Shown piece by piece: positions 1 through 9,574 of a DNA stretch of 55,343 bases. The notes below the pieces were generated by a model. That model was given only the letters and a program-made list of their open reading frames with translations. It made no database searches and had not been told where the DNA came from. A program made the position numbers and the translations under genes. The stretch's first letter is position 1. Each line of letters starts with the position of its first letter. Source of the stretch: Chlorobaculum thiosulfatiphilum (GTDB taxonomy: Bacteria > Bacteroidota > Chlorobiia > Chlorobiales > Chlorobiaceae); the NCBI RefSeq assembly GCF_006265165.1, contig NZ_VDCH01000017.1, positions 1 through 55,343 of the forward strand. The letters are read 5' to 3'.

Positions 1-36
1 TTCTTTCTGGTCATAGTTTTGCTCCTTGTTTCATGA

Positions 37-405
37 GTGGAATCTATGACCGTTTACACACTTTATCTCACTGACCCAAAATCCTTGGGCTTCCTTGAAC
101 TCTCATTGTCTAATCCCGAAAAGGCGTTGTCACTTTTTCGCAAAGCAGATGAACTGATCCGGAGAGCGCAGGCCCCTTTGGGATTGGCAGGCAACCTTGC
201 TGGGATGATTCTCTGTTACAAGCAACTCAATACGCTGGATGATGATACTTTGAAGGAGCTTGCAACTGAAGCTTTGACTATTGCGCTCAAATTCGGAGTT
301 GAATCGGCGGTCATGCAGACTTTGCTAAGCGTTTTATACGAAGCGTGTGACGAGGATGAAGATAAGCTGAAGGCGTTGCTTGATTCCCTTGGATTCGACG
401 CATAA
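37..405 (+). CDS. Hypothetical TPR-like helical protein, possibly a fragment
   Basis: This is a 122-residue frame beginning with GTG directly after an in-frame TGA at 34-36. An ATG three codons later (position 46) is an equally good start. The predicted protein is mostly amphipathic helix, and the stretch around residues 28-50 (SLFRKADELIRRAQ, then LAGNLAGMILCYKQL) has the spacing of tetratricopeptide-like helical hairpins. There is no signal peptide, membrane segment or catalytic motif. It ends in an acidic tail. The window begins only 36 bases upstream, so it may be the surviving end of a longer TPR protein or a small independent gene. It converges on the EF-G-like gene with a hairpin between them. 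I do not recognise a function. Confidence 0.45.
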   Translation: MESMTVYTLYLTDPKSLGFLELSLSNPEKALSLFRKADELIRRAQAPLGLAGNLAGMILCYKQLNTLDDDTLKELATEALTIALKFGVESAVMQTLLSVLYEACDEDEDKLKALLDSLGFDA

Positions 406-478
406 TCAAAACAGCAACCGGCCTGCTCATTTCAGGGGAGCTGAAAAAACGGGTCGGTTTGCAGGTAATGCGGACAGT

Positions 479-504
479 GTGGACGAAGTGGACGGGGTGG
501 ACAG
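479..504. repeat. GTGGAC-type intergenic repeat, copy 0
   Basis: Three GTGGAC-like units lie in 26 bases between convergent genes. Aligned with 4622-4647, 23 of the 26 positions are identical. The repeat leads into the hairpin at 498-533. The ATTCA-type half found with the other two copies is not seen here. Confidence 0.6.
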
Positions 505-533
505 GAAAACGATGATGAGGTTTTCGCTGTCCA
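498..533. terminator. Hairpin between convergent genes, probable terminator
   Basis: TGGACAGGAAAAC (498-510) pairs with GTTTTCGCTGTCCA (520-533), leaving one bulged base and a 9-base loop. T-rich sequence follows on the plus strand (534-554), so it best serves the plus-strand gene ending at 405. No T-run follows in the minus direction. Confidence 0.5.
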
Positions 534-552
534 CTTTGTCCTTTTTGGCTTT

Positions 553-2631
553 TTACTGTTTCGCGGCTTTTTCGGCGATGAGCTGGTTGGCTATTTCTAC
601 CGGGGCCTCTTCGTAGTGGTTGAAGGTGTAGCTGTAGCGTGCGCGGCTCTGGGTCAGCCTCGTCAGGGCGTGATGGAACGTCGAGAGCGAGGCTTGCGGG
701 ATGAGCGCCTTGATGACCTGGAACCTGCTTTCGGTGTCCATGCCGAGAATTCTGCCTCGCTTGCTTGAGATGTCGCCGACGATTTCGCCCGTGAACTGGT
801 CGGGGGTCTGCACCGTCAGCGAGTAAATCGGTTCGAGAATCAGCGGCTTTGCCTTTTCGACCGCGGCCTTGAAGGCCATGTGAGCGGCGATCTTGAAGGC
901 GTATTCCGAACTGTCAACCGGGTGGTATGATCCATCGTACACCACCGCTTTCAGATCGACGACCGGGTAGCCGGTGAGGCTGCCTTCGGCGATCGATTCG
1001 CGCAATCCCTTCTCGACTGCCGGAATGTAGCGGGTCGGGACCACGCCGCCGACCACCTCGCTGGCGAATTCGAAGCCAGAGTCGCGCTCCAGCGGTTCGA
1101 TGCGCACCCAGACATCACCGTACTGGCCGCGACCGCCAGACTGTTTTTTGAATTTACCCTGCGCCGCCGCGCTCAACCGGATGGTCTCGCGATAGGGAAT
1201 CCGCACGGGGGCTACCTCGACCTGCACGTTGAATTTGTTGTGCAGTCGGCTGATGATGATGTCGAGATGCGTTTCGCCAAGTGTTTTCAGGATGGTCTGG
1301 TTGAACTCGACGTCATGCTCGATGGCGAAGCTCGGATCCTCTTCGTGGAGATGGTGCAGTCCGGCGGAGATTTTTTCTTCGTCACCCTGCGTGACCGGCA
1401 CGATGGCCGAAGAGAGCACCGGTTCGGGAAAGAGAATCGGGCTGATCCGGCAATCGACCCCCTTGTCTGCGAGCGTGTCGTTGGTGTGGGAGTTCTTGAG
1501 CTTGACCACCATGCCGATGTCGCCCGCGAGCAGCTTGTCCACGGGAATCTTTTTCTGCCCCTGCATCGTGTAAACTTGCCCGATTTTTTCGAGCTGACCG
1601 GTCTGGACGTCGATCAGTTCGTGGCCGCTTTCGATGTGCCCCGAATAGACACGAACGTAGGAGATTTCGCCGACTCTTGGTTCGGACATGGTCTTGAAAA
1701 TAAAGGCGATGGTCGAGCCGTCGGGATCGGGTGGAAGCAACTTTTCGTCGTTCATGACCGAGCAGTACGCGTGTTCCGGGCCGCGCTCGATGGGTGACGG
1801 GCAGATGTTGACGATGGCGTTCAGAAGTCTTTCGGTACCGATGAGATGGAGCGGGGAGGTGCAGAAAACCGGGAAGAAGGTTCTGGTGACGAGTGCCGAT
1901 TTTATGCCGGCCCGGAGTTCGTCTTCGGTGAGGGAGCCCTCTTCGAAAAAGCGGTTCATCAGCTCCTCGTCGGTTTCAGCGACCGCCTCGACGAGTTGCT
2001 GGTGCAGCTCCTCGGCTTTTTTCCGGTACAGATCGTGAATCTCCGAAACCACCATGCTGCCGGGTTTGTCGGGGCTGAATTCGATCTGCTTCATCAGGAG
2101 CACGTCGATCAGGATATGGTGTCCGGGTCCCTCATCTGCCGGAAACTGGATCGGTGTGACCAGGTGGCCGAAATGGTCGCGCAGGGAGTCGAGGGTCGAA
2201 TCGTAGCCCGCCCGGTCAGCATCGAGTTTGGTGAGCACGAACATGGTCGGTTTGTAGTACTCTTTGGTGTACTCCCACACCGTATCGGTGCCGACTTCCA
2301 CGCCTGTGGCGGCGTTGACCGTGATCAGAACGGTATCGGCGACCCGCATGGCGGATTTGACGTCTCCGTGGAAATCGAGCAGTCCGGGGGTATCGATGAT
2401 ATTGATCTTCTTCTCATTCCATGCGCCGTGGATGAGGCTGGTGTTCAGGCTGTGCTTTCTCTCTGTTTCGTCAGAAGCGTAATCTGACAGAGTTGTGCCA
2501 TCTTCGATGCTGCCGAGCCGGTTGATGACCCCCATGCAGAGGGCGAACGATTCGCACAGTATGGTTTTTCCGGTGCCGGAATGGCCGGTAACGACAATGT
2601 TCCTCAATTGATCCGTTGGAACAGCTTGCAT
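553..2631 (-). CDS. Elongation factor G-like translational GTPase (FusA2 type)
   Basis: This 692-residue protein has the full EF-G layout: a GTPase domain, a domain II beta barrel, and domains III-V with the QSGGRGQYGDV segment of domain IV. The P-loop GHSGTGKT is at residues 16-23. The G3 motif reads DTPGLLDF and the G4 motif TKLD, where housekeeping EF-G has DTPGHVDF and NKMD. The catalytic histidine of canonical EF-G is therefore absent. The start is set by AAGGAG (plus-strand 2639-2644) seven bases before the ATG at 2631. The frame stays open a further 25 codons upstream, but that extension is unlike the family. Family knowledge says such second EF-Gs usually supplement rather than replace the main factor; the role here is inferred. 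It stands alone, divergent from enolase. Confidence 0.88.
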   Translation of the reverse strand: MQAVPTDQLRNIVVTGHSGTGKTILCESFALCMGVINRLGSIEDGTTLSDYASDETERKHSLNTSLIHGAWNEKKINIIDTPGLLDFHGDVKSAMRVADTVLITVNAATGVEVGTDTVWEYTKEYYKPTMFVLTKLDADRAGYDSTLDSLRDHFGHLVTPIQFPADEGPGHHILIDVLLMKQIEFSPDKPGSMVVSEIHDLYRKKAEELHQQLVEAVAETDEELMNRFFEEGSLTEDELRAGIKSALVTRTFFPVFCTSPLHLIGTERLLNAIVNICPSPIERGPEHAYCSVMNDEKLLPPDPDGSTIAFIFKTMSEPRVGEISYVRVYSGHIESGHELIDVQTGQLEKIGQVYTMQGQKKIPVDKLLAGDIGMVVKLKNSHTNDTLADKGVDCRISPILFPEPVLSSAIVPVTQGDEEKISAGLHHLHEEDPSFAIEHDVEFNQTILKTLGETHLDIIISRLHNKFNVQVEVAPVRIPYRETIRLSAAAQGKFKKQSGGRGQYGDVWVRIEPLERDSGFEFASEVVGGVVPTRYIPAVEKGLRESIAEGSLTGYPVVDLKAVVYDGSYHPVDSSEYAFKIAAHMAFKAAVEKAKPLILEPIYSLTVQTPDQFTGEIVGDISSKRGRILGMDTESRFQVIKALIPQASLSTFHHALTRLTQSRARYSYTFNHYEEAPVEIANQLIAEKAAKQ

Positions 2632-2638
2632 GTCAGTA

Positions 2639-2644
2639 CTCCTT
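2639..2644 (-). promoter_or_regulatory. Ribosome binding site deciding the EF-G-like start
   Basis: CTCCTT on the plus strand reads AAGGAG on the minus strand, seven bases upstream of the ATG at 2631. It favours this start over the longer open frame reaching 2706. Confidence 0.7.
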
Positions 2645-2735
2645 TCTTGGATTGGTTTTAACGGAGCCGTCTGTTTTTGCCGCTTTCCCGCCTGACAGTG
2701 CGTCACGCAGTAAGTCAGCTTCGGGCAGTACTTGA

Positions 2736-4196
<1,461 letters not shown>

Positions 4197-4288
4197 GGCC
4201 GGGGAGATTATCGTTCATATGACTCTATCAGGGGGCAAGGCGCGTCAATCCGGCACGCCTTGCGCTCGAACCTGCTGCTACTGAACAC

Positions 4289-4597
4289 ATGATGAACTAC
4301 TTGACGGATATATGGGGTTCCATCCGCCTGAATCCGAAAAAGTATGTGATTCGGGTCATTCTTGCCCTTGTGGCTATCTGGTTTGTTTTCGGTGACTTCG
4401 GCCTGGTGACCCGCATAAGCATGGAGCTGGAGAACCGGAAACTCGAAAAGCTCCAGGCCGAAGAGGACAAGAAGATCGTCGAACTCCGCGGCACGATCAA
4501 GAACGCCTACCAGCCCGACAGCGTCGAAAAGGTCGCCAGGGAGCGCTTCAATTTCCACAAAAAAGGCGAGACCGTGTTCATTATAAGAGAGCCGTGA
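4289..4597 (+). CDS. DivIC/FtsB-like septum formation initiator
   Basis: This 102-residue bitopic protein has a short cytoplasmic N-terminus, one membrane segment (about residues 22-42, VIRVILALVAIWFVFGDFGL), a periplasmic coiled coil (residues 45-70, rich in E, K and L) and a C-terminal region (DSVEKVARERFNFHKKGETVF) that matches the DivIC/FtsB family pattern. In this family the protein joins FtsL and FtsQ/DivIB in the divisome. Two adjacent ATGs (4289 and 4292) are possible starts. Enolase next to an FtsB-like gene is a common bacterial arrangement, which supports the call. The symbol is left empty because ftsB and divIC cannot be told apart here. Confidence 0.82.
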   Translation: MMNYLTDIWGSIRLNPKKYVIRVILALVAIWFVFGDFGLVTRISMELENRKLEKLQAEEDKKIVELRGTIKNAYQPDSVEKVARERFNFHKKGETVFIIREP

Positions 4598-4621
4598 GGT
4601 GCTTGGCAGAGTGAGTGCTGC

Positions 4622-4710
4622 GTGGACGAAATGGACGCGGTGGACAAATGACAAAGCCCGGAGCCAGGCACTCCTTCAATTCAGCATTCATAATTCATAA
4701 CTCATAATTC
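4622..4710. repeat. Composite intergenic repeat, copy 1 (inverted relative to copy 2)
   Basis: From left to right it holds three GTGGAC-like units (4622-4647), a 17-base spacer, GCCAGGCACTCC (4663-4674) and ATTCA/CATAATT units (4678-4710). Read on the minus strand, the same modules occur in the same order and nearly the same spacing at 7663-7754. It lies between the FtsB-like gene and ispG and has no convincing ORF. Confidence 0.65.
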
Positions 4711-4798
4711 TCTTCCCCCTCCTTCCCCCCGGTTTTTATATGTGCTGGCCTTTGGCTACCTTCTGGATCATTTTCATTCATTTTCAACCAGCCATCTT

Positions 4799-6883
4799 AT
4801 GAGCGAAGATCGCCTTGCCGCAGGCAATGTCATCGACTATCCGGCGCCGGTGTACAGTTACCGCCGTCGTGTCACCAGAGAGGTTCCCTTCGGAGTGATC
4901 GCCCTGGGCGGATACCTGCCGATCCGGGTGGAGTCCATGACCACCGCGCACACCCTGGATACAGCGGCTTCGGTGGAGCAGTGTCGGCGCTTGTACGAGG
5001 CGGGGTGTGAAATCATCCGCTTGACGGTTCCGACCGAGCGTGATGCCGAAAATCTGCGTAACATCCGCGAGCAGCTTCGCCGGGATGGCATCGACACGCC
5101 GCTGGTGGCCGACATCCACTTTTCGGCGAAAGCGGCTATGAAAGCGGTGGAGTTCGTCGAGAACATCCGCGTCAATCCGGGTAACTACGCCACCGGCGCG
5201 AAGTTTTCGAGCGAGGATTACACCGAGCTGGAGTATCGTGCCGAACTCGACAAGGTGCGCGAGGAGTTCACGCCGCTGGTCAGGAAGGCCAAGGCGCTCG
5301 GCGTTTCGATGCGCATCGGCACCAACCACGGCTCGCTCTCCGACCGCATCGTGAGCCGCTACGGCAACTCGCCCGAAGGGATGGTGGAGGCGGCGCTTGA
5401 ATTCTCCCGAATCTGCGAGGACGAGGGGTACTACGACCAGCTCTTTTCGATGAAGTCCTCGAACGTTCGCGTGATGATCCAGGCCTATCGCCTGCTGGTC
5501 GCCCGCGCCGACGCGGAGCTGCGCTACGCCTATCCGCTGCATCTCGGCGTGACCGAGGCGGGCGACGGCGACGAGGGGCGCATCAAGTCGGCGATGGGCA
5601 TCGGCGCCCTGCTCGAAGATGGCCTCGGCGATACGATTCGCGTATCGCTCACCGAGGATCCGGTCAACGAGGTGCCGGTCGGTTTCGCTATCGTCAAGAA
5701 ATACAACGACATGCTGCTGGTGCGTGGCGACCGGGCGCACCTGCCGGTTAAGCATGTGGTCGAGCACGAGCTGAAGAATCAGGGGCACGAGCTGCTGCCG
5801 TTCGAGCCATTCGGCTATTCGCGGCGACCCTCCGTCGCCATCGACGGCGCGGGAATACCGCTCGGCGGCGACGCCTTGCCGGGGGTCGAAACCGCCGCCC
5901 GTGCGCCGATTACCGATACGGCGGCGCTTCGCGACGAGATTGTCGCGCGGCTCGATCCGGAGAAGCCGGAGGGCGCAATCCGCTCGGAGCTGGTCGGCGT
6001 CGGCGTCGGCAGCGCCGAGGATATTCCGTTGTTCGCGGAGTTGCTCGATTCGCTCGGAGCGCTTCGCGAAAAGATCGTCGTTTCGACCGCCGATACCTCG
6101 ATTGTTTCGGCGCTCTTGCCGCTCTGCGGACGGGTGCGGCTCGATATTGTCGAGGGCGAAACGCTCGGCACCGGCTTCATCGAGTCGCTGCACGACAGGA
6201 ACGCCGCCATCGAGTTCTGCTTCATCCACGAAAAATCTTCCGAGAATGTGCCTGCCGAGGTGCTGGTTCGCCTTGCCGCCAAACTGAAGACGAGAGGCTT
6301 GCGGCGGGTCATGCTCTCCATCGTCTCCGATGCGCCGCTCTACCCGACGCGGAAGCTCGCGCTCGAACTGAAAAAAGCCGGGATCGACTATCCGCTTGTC
6401 GTGCGTTACCGTCGGCTTGACGGCGAACGTTTCGGGGTGCTGATCCAGAGCGCCATCCAGGCGGGCACACTCTTTTGCGACGGCATCGGCGATCTGGTGG
6501 CGCTCGAAACGACGCTGCCAGTCGGCGAAGAGGTCGGACTCTGTTTCAACATTCTTCAGGCCGCACGGATCAGGATGTCCAAAACCGAGTTCATCTCCTG
6601 CCCCGGTTGCGGACGCACCTACTTCGATCTCGAAAAGATCACGGCGCTCATCAAGCAGCGGGTCTCGCATCTCAAAGGCTTGAAGATTGGCATCATGGGC
6701 TGCATCGTCAACGGACCCGGCGAGATGGCCGACGCCGATTTCGGCTACGTCGGTTCGGGCAAAGGGCGCGTCAGCCTCTACGTCGGCAAAGAGTGCGTCG
6801 AGGAGAACATGCTCGAGGCGGCGGCGCTCGACCGGCTGATCGAGCTGATCCGCCAGAATGGCAAGTGGGTCGATCCTGTATGA
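4799..6883 (+). CDS. ispG: 4-hydroxy-3-methylbut-2-enyl diphosphate synthase, long form
   Basis: IspG reduces methylerythritol cyclodiphosphate to HMBPP in the non-mevalonate isoprenoid pathway, using a [4Fe-4S] cluster. The ATG at 4799 gives 694 residues, against about 370 in the short E. coli form. The extra length is an internal domain of roughly 250-300 residues between the TIM-barrel half (VRVNPG-like region, THGSLSDRI) and the C-terminal cluster domain. This long type is known from Bacteroidetes, Chlorobi and plastids. Cluster ligands are visible as C601 and C604 (CPGCG) and C635 (GCIVNGPGE), with the catalytic glutamate at 642. A GTG at 4742 would add 19 unlikely residues. The stop overlaps the next ATG (ATGA), so the two genes are translationally coupled. 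Confidence 0.95.
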   Translation: MSEDRLAAGNVIDYPAPVYSYRRRVTREVPFGVIALGGYLPIRVESMTTAHTLDTAASVEQCRRLYEAGCEIIRLTVPTERDAENLRNIREQLRRDGIDTPLVADIHFSAKAAMKAVEFVENIRVNPGNYATGAKFSSEDYTELEYRAELDKVREEFTPLVRKAKALGVSMRIGTNHGSLSDRIVSRYGNSPEGMVEAALEFSRICEDEGYYDQLFSMKSSNVRVMIQAYRLLVARADAELRYAYPLHLGVTEAGDGDEGRIKSAMGIGALLEDGLGDTIRVSLTEDPVNEVPVGFAIVKKYNDMLLVRGDRAHLPVKHVVEHELKNQGHELLPFEPFGYSRRPSVAIDGAGIPLGGDALPGVETAARAPITDTAALRDEIVARLDPEKPEGAIRSELVGVGVGSAEDIPLFAELLDSLGALREKIVVSTADTSIVSALLPLCGRVRLDIVEGETLGTGFIESLHDRNAAIEFCFIHEKSSENVPAEVLVRLAAKLKTRGLRRVMLSIVSDAPLYPTRKLALELKKAGIDYPLVVRYRRLDGERFGVLIQSAIQAGTLFCDGIGDLVALETTLPVGEEVGLCFNILQAARIRMSKTEFISCPGCGRTYFDLEKITALIKQRVSHLKGLKIGIMGCIVNGPGEMADADFGYVGSGKGRVSLYVGKECVEENMLEAAALDRLIELIRQNGKWVDPV

Positions 6884-7662
6884 CTTTCCATACGCTGATT
6901 ACCGGCGCTTCGACCGGTATCGGCAAGCGGCTTGCCGAAGAGTTCGCCGGCATGGGCGACAATCTGGTGCTGGTCGCCCGCTCTCGCGACAAGCTCGAAA
7001 CGCTGGCCGGGGAGTTGCGTCGCGCGCATGGCGTCGATGTGCAGGTGTGCTGTCAGGATCTTTCAATGCCCGGCGCGGCGGCGAAGGTCTTCGGGTTTTG
7101 CGAGCGGAATGGGATCGCCATCGACAGGCTGGTCAATTGCGCTGGATTTTCCGTGGCAGGGGACTTCGAGCGGATGGATGAGGAGGCGTTCGTGCAGATG
7201 GCCACGGTCAACATGGTCGCGGTGGCGGCGCTGATCCGCTTGTTCCTGCCGGCCATGCGCGCCCGCCGCCGAGGCGCGGTCGTCAACATCGCCTCGCTCG
7301 CCGGTTTCCAGGGGGTGCCGGGCATGGCCTGTTACTCCGCCAGTAAGGCGTTCGTGGTCAATCTGACCGAAGCGCTCTCCATCGAGTTTCGGGGCACTGG
7401 CATCCGTATATTTGCCGTCTGCCCCGGATTCATCGACAACGACCTTTTTTACCGCCGGGCAGGTCACGACAGGAACCGGATCATCGTGCCGGTTTCAAGT
7501 CCCGATGTGGTCGTGAAAGCCGTGCGCAAGGGACTCGCCGGAAAAGAGTTGCTGATCCTGCCGACCTTTTTCGACTGGCTCATGGTCTTTTCCCAGCGTT
7601 TCGTGCCCAGGAAAATTGCGGCGGGGCTGGCCGGCCTCTTCGCTGGAGCCAGGGGGAAGTAA
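6880..7662 (+). CDS. Short-chain dehydrogenase/reductase (SDR)
   Basis: This 260-residue classical SDR has the nucleotide-binding motif TGASTGIG at residues 8-15, NCAG near residue 87, the catalytic serine in NIASLAG, and Y152/K156 in the YSASK motif. It starts at an ATG overlapping the ispG stop by 4 bases, so the two form an operon. The C-terminal 30 residues (LPTFFDWLMVFSQRFVP, then LAGLFAG) are hydrophobic and could touch the membrane, as in DltE/YqjQ-like SDRs. The substrate cannot be read from the sequence. Coupling with ispG hints at lipid or isoprenoid chemistry, but that is inference. Confidence 0.85.
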   Translation: MTFHTLITGASTGIGKRLAEEFAGMGDNLVLVARSRDKLETLAGELRRAHGVDVQVCCQDLSMPGAAAKVFGFCERNGIAIDRLVNCAGFSVAGDFERMDEEAFVQMATVNMVAVAALIRLFLPAMRARRRGAVVNIASLAGFQGVPGMACYSASKAFVVNLTEALSIEFRGTGIRIFAVCPGFIDNDLFYRRAGHDRNRIIVPVSSPDVVVKAVRKGLAGKELLILPTFFDWLMVFSQRFVPRKIAAGLAGLFAGARGK

Positions 7663-7754
7663 TTATGAATGATGAATGTTGAATGTTGAATGTTGAATTG
7701 AAAGAGTGCCAGGCATCTTGCTCAGGTTAATGGTCCACATCGCCCATTCCATCC
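7663..7754. repeat. Composite intergenic repeat, copy 2
   Basis: Tandem TGAATGT-like units (7668-7700) lead into GAATTGAAAGAGTGCCAGGC (7695-7714), then an 18-base spacer and a GTCCAC-led segment (7733-7754). This is the reverse-complement layout of 4622-4710. In the last segment 17 of 22 positions match the minus strand of copy 1. Together the two copies bracket ispG and the SDR gene. Confidence 0.65.
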
Positions 7755-7783
7755 TTTTTTCTTGAGATTTTTATTTTTTTCTT

Positions 7784-7811
7784 TTGCATTATTTGAACGG
7801 GCTGTTATATT
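7784..7811 (+). promoter_or_regulatory. Candidate sigma-70-type promoter of the tRNA cluster, with a palindrome over the -10
   Basis: TTGCAT (7784-7789), a 16-base spacer and TATATT (7806-7811) lie 26 bases before the first tRNA. A perfect inverted repeat, GGGCTG (7799-7804) and CAGCCC (7814-7819), flanks the -10 box. It could be an operator or a start-region discriminator; no experimental support is visible. Confidence 0.45.
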
Positions 7812-7836
7812 ACCAGCCCTGTATTTTTAATGAGCT

Positions 7837-7909
7837 GCTGGTGTAGCTCAATTGGTAGAGCAGCTGATTTGTAATCAGCAGGTTGCGGGTTCGAGTCCCA
7901 TCACCAGCT
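7837..7909 (+). tRNA. tRNA-Thr (UGU)
   Basis: A 73-base cloverleaf. The acceptor stem GCTGGTG pairs with CACCAGC (7902-7908). The anticodon stem GCTGA/TCAGC encloses the loop TTTGTAA, giving anticodon TGT, which reads ACA. The T-loop GTTCGAGTC is present. The 3' CCA is not encoded. It is the first of four tRNAs. Confidence 0.96.
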
Positions 7910-7923
7910 CTCGGTACATGCAT

Positions 7924-8006
7924 GGGTAGGTAGCGAAGCGGTCAAACGCAGCAGACTGTAAATCTGTCGACTTATGTCTTCGGAGGTTCGAATCCCCCCC
8001 TACCCA
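7924..8006 (+). tRNA. tRNA-Tyr (GUA)
   Basis: An 83-base class II tRNA with a long variable arm. The acceptor stem GGGTAGG pairs with CCTACCC (7999-8005). The anticodon region CAGACTGTAAATCTG gives GTA. The T-arm GGTTCGAAT is present and CCA is not encoded. Confidence 0.96.
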
Positions 8007-8027
8007 CTTGCTTTTTGTTGGTGACAA

Positions 8028-8100
<73 letters not shown>

Positions 8101-8123
8101 CCGGTTCCTGAAGGAGTGGTTAT

Positions 8124-8196
8124 ACGTCAGTGGCTCAATTGGTAGAGCAGCGGTCTCCAAAACCGCAGGTTGGGGGTTCGAGTCCCTCCTGACGTG
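8124..8196 (+). tRNA. tRNA-Trp (CCA)
   Basis: A 73-base cloverleaf. The acceptor stem ACGTCAG pairs with CTGACGT (8189-8195). The anticodon stem GCGGT/ACCGC encloses CTCCAAA, giving anticodon CCA. It lies 53 bases before secE, the usual bacterial neighbour order. Confidence 0.96.
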
Positions 8197-8249
8197 CAGA
8201 CAGGCTGGATTCGAATGCTGTTCACGATCTTTTACCTCGTTGGTCTATC

Positions 8250-8441
8250 ATGAAGAAATATATCGAGAAAGCTGATAAGTACTATCGTGATGTCGTCGGC
8301 GAGATGCGCAAGGTGTCATGGCCGACCAGAGAAGAGGTGAAGGATATGACAGTTGTAGTGTTGACGGTTTCAGGTATTCTTGCCTTGTTTACCTTTGCAG
8401 TGGATTGGGTCATCAGTACGCTGATGGGGAAATTATTGTAA
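8250..8441 (+). CDS. secE: Preprotein translocase subunit SecE
   Basis: This 63-residue protein has the single-membrane-segment SecE plan: an amphipathic N-terminal helix with the conserved EMRKVSWPTREEV (residues about 18-30), then one membrane helix (about 35-58) ending near the C-terminus. SecE clamps the SecY channel in the inner membrane. Position between tRNA-Trp and nusG is the standard gene order and supports the call. Confidence 0.95.
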   Translation: MKKYIEKADKYYRDVVGEMRKVSWPTREEVKDMTVVVLTVSGILALFTFAVDWVISTLMGKLL

Positions 8442-8468
8442 GACTAAGGAGATTTTCGAGGTAACGAG

Positions 8469-9044
8469 ATGAGCGTCAAAAAAAAGGTGATGGAAGAACA
8501 GCATCCCCCGCAACTCCATTGGTACGCTCTCAGGATTTATTCTGGCCATGAGCGCAAAGTCAAAGAGAGTATCGATATGGAGGTCGAGCGGTGCGGCCTT
8601 TCAGATAGAATCAAGCAGGTTTACATTCCCTACGAACGTTTCGTCGAGGTCAAGAACGGCAAAAAGCGCAGTCTGACCAAAAACGCATTTCCCGGCTACG
8701 TGCTGATCGAAGCCGTGCTCGACAAGCAGACCCGAAACCTGATCATGGATATTCCATCGGTCATGGGCTTCCTCGGCGTCGATGACAATCCCACCCCTTT
8801 GCGTCCCGATGAGGTAGAGAAGATTCTCGTACCGGATGGCTCTATCGAGCACCGCGCGGTGGTCGAAGCGCCTTTCAAGGTCGGCGATTCGGTCAAGGTC
8901 ATCGATGGTCCTTTCAGTTCGCTTACCGGTATCGTTCACGAGGTTTGCACCGAGCGGATGAAGGTCAAGGTCATGATCAGCTTCTTTGGCAGGAGCACTC
9001 CGACCGAGCTCGATTTCGCCCAGGTCAAGCCGGTTTCGCAATAA
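8469..9044 (+). CDS. nusG: Transcription termination/antitermination factor NusG
   Basis: This 191-residue protein has the NGN domain at the N-terminus (WYALRIYSGHERKVKESI, about residues 18-35) that binds the clamp helices of RNA polymerase. The C-terminal KOW domain (VGDSVKVIDGPFSSLTGIV, about residues 139-157) contacts NusE or Rho in known systems. The start is 27 bases after the secE stop, with purine-rich leader sequence. It belongs to the secE-nusG-rplK operon. No specialised NusG paralogue is seen near the polysaccharide locus. Confidence 0.96.
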   Translation: MSVKKKVMEEQHPPQLHWYALRIYSGHERKVKESIDMEVERCGLSDRIKQVYIPYERFVEVKNGKKRSLTKNAFPGYVLIEAVLDKQTRNLIMDIPSVMGFLGVDDNPTPLRPDEVEKILVPDGSIEHRAVVEAPFKVGDSVKVIDGPFSSLTGIVHEVCTERMKVKVMISFFGRSTPTELDFAQVKPVSQ

Positions 9045-9089
9045 CAGAGAACATAGTATTCAATCAAGCTGTTGAAAGAGAGATAGTTT

Positions 9090-9515
9090 ATGGCAAAAAA
9101 GGTAACAGGGTTCATCAAGTTGCAAATTCCTGCAGGAGCCGCCAATCCCGCGCCTCCGGTCGGTCCGGCGCTCGGTCAGAAAGGCGTCAACATTATGGAG
9201 TTCTGCAAGCAGTTCAACGCCAGGACGCAGTCTGAAGCCGGCATGATCATCCCTGTGGTGATCACGGTCTTTTCCGACAAGTCCTTCACCTTCGTCACCA
9301 AGACTCCGCCCGCGGCTGTTCTCCTGCTCAAGGAGGCCCAGCTTCCGAAGGGTTCCGGCGAGCCGAACCGCAACAAGGTCGGTACGGTTACGATGGAGCA
9401 GGTGCGCAAGATCGCCGAGCTGAAGAGGCCCGACCTCAATGCCGTCGATCTCGAAGGCGCGACCCGGATGGTTATGGGCACGGCCCGCAGCATGGGTATC
9501 GTCGTCGAGGACTGA
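9090..9515 (+). CDS. rplK: Ribosomal protein L11
   Basis: This 141-residue protein is the normal length for L11, a large-subunit protein that binds the GTPase-associated centre of 23S rRNA. The N-terminal domain with the proline-rich hinge [16 protein letters not shown] (residues about 12-27) and the C-terminal RNA-binding domain ending in [11 protein letters not shown] are both present. GAAAGAGAGATAG precedes the ATG as a ribosome binding site. Confidence 0.97.
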   Translation: MAKKVTGFIKLQIPAGAANPAPPVGPALGQKGVNIMEFCKQFNARTQSEAGMIIPVVITVFSDKSFTFVTKTPPAAVLLLKEAQLPKGSGEPNRNKVGTVTMEQVRKIAELKRPDLNAVDLEGATRMVMGTARSMGIVVED

Positions 9516-9574
9516 GCTACAGTTTTTTTTCGTGGGAGGCCTGACAAGCCGCTTTCAAAACCACTAATATCATA

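Noticed and set aside
7663-7700. A CRISPR-like array in the tandem TGAATGT units
   Set aside because: Units are about 7 bases with no spacers, so this is a short tandem repeat.
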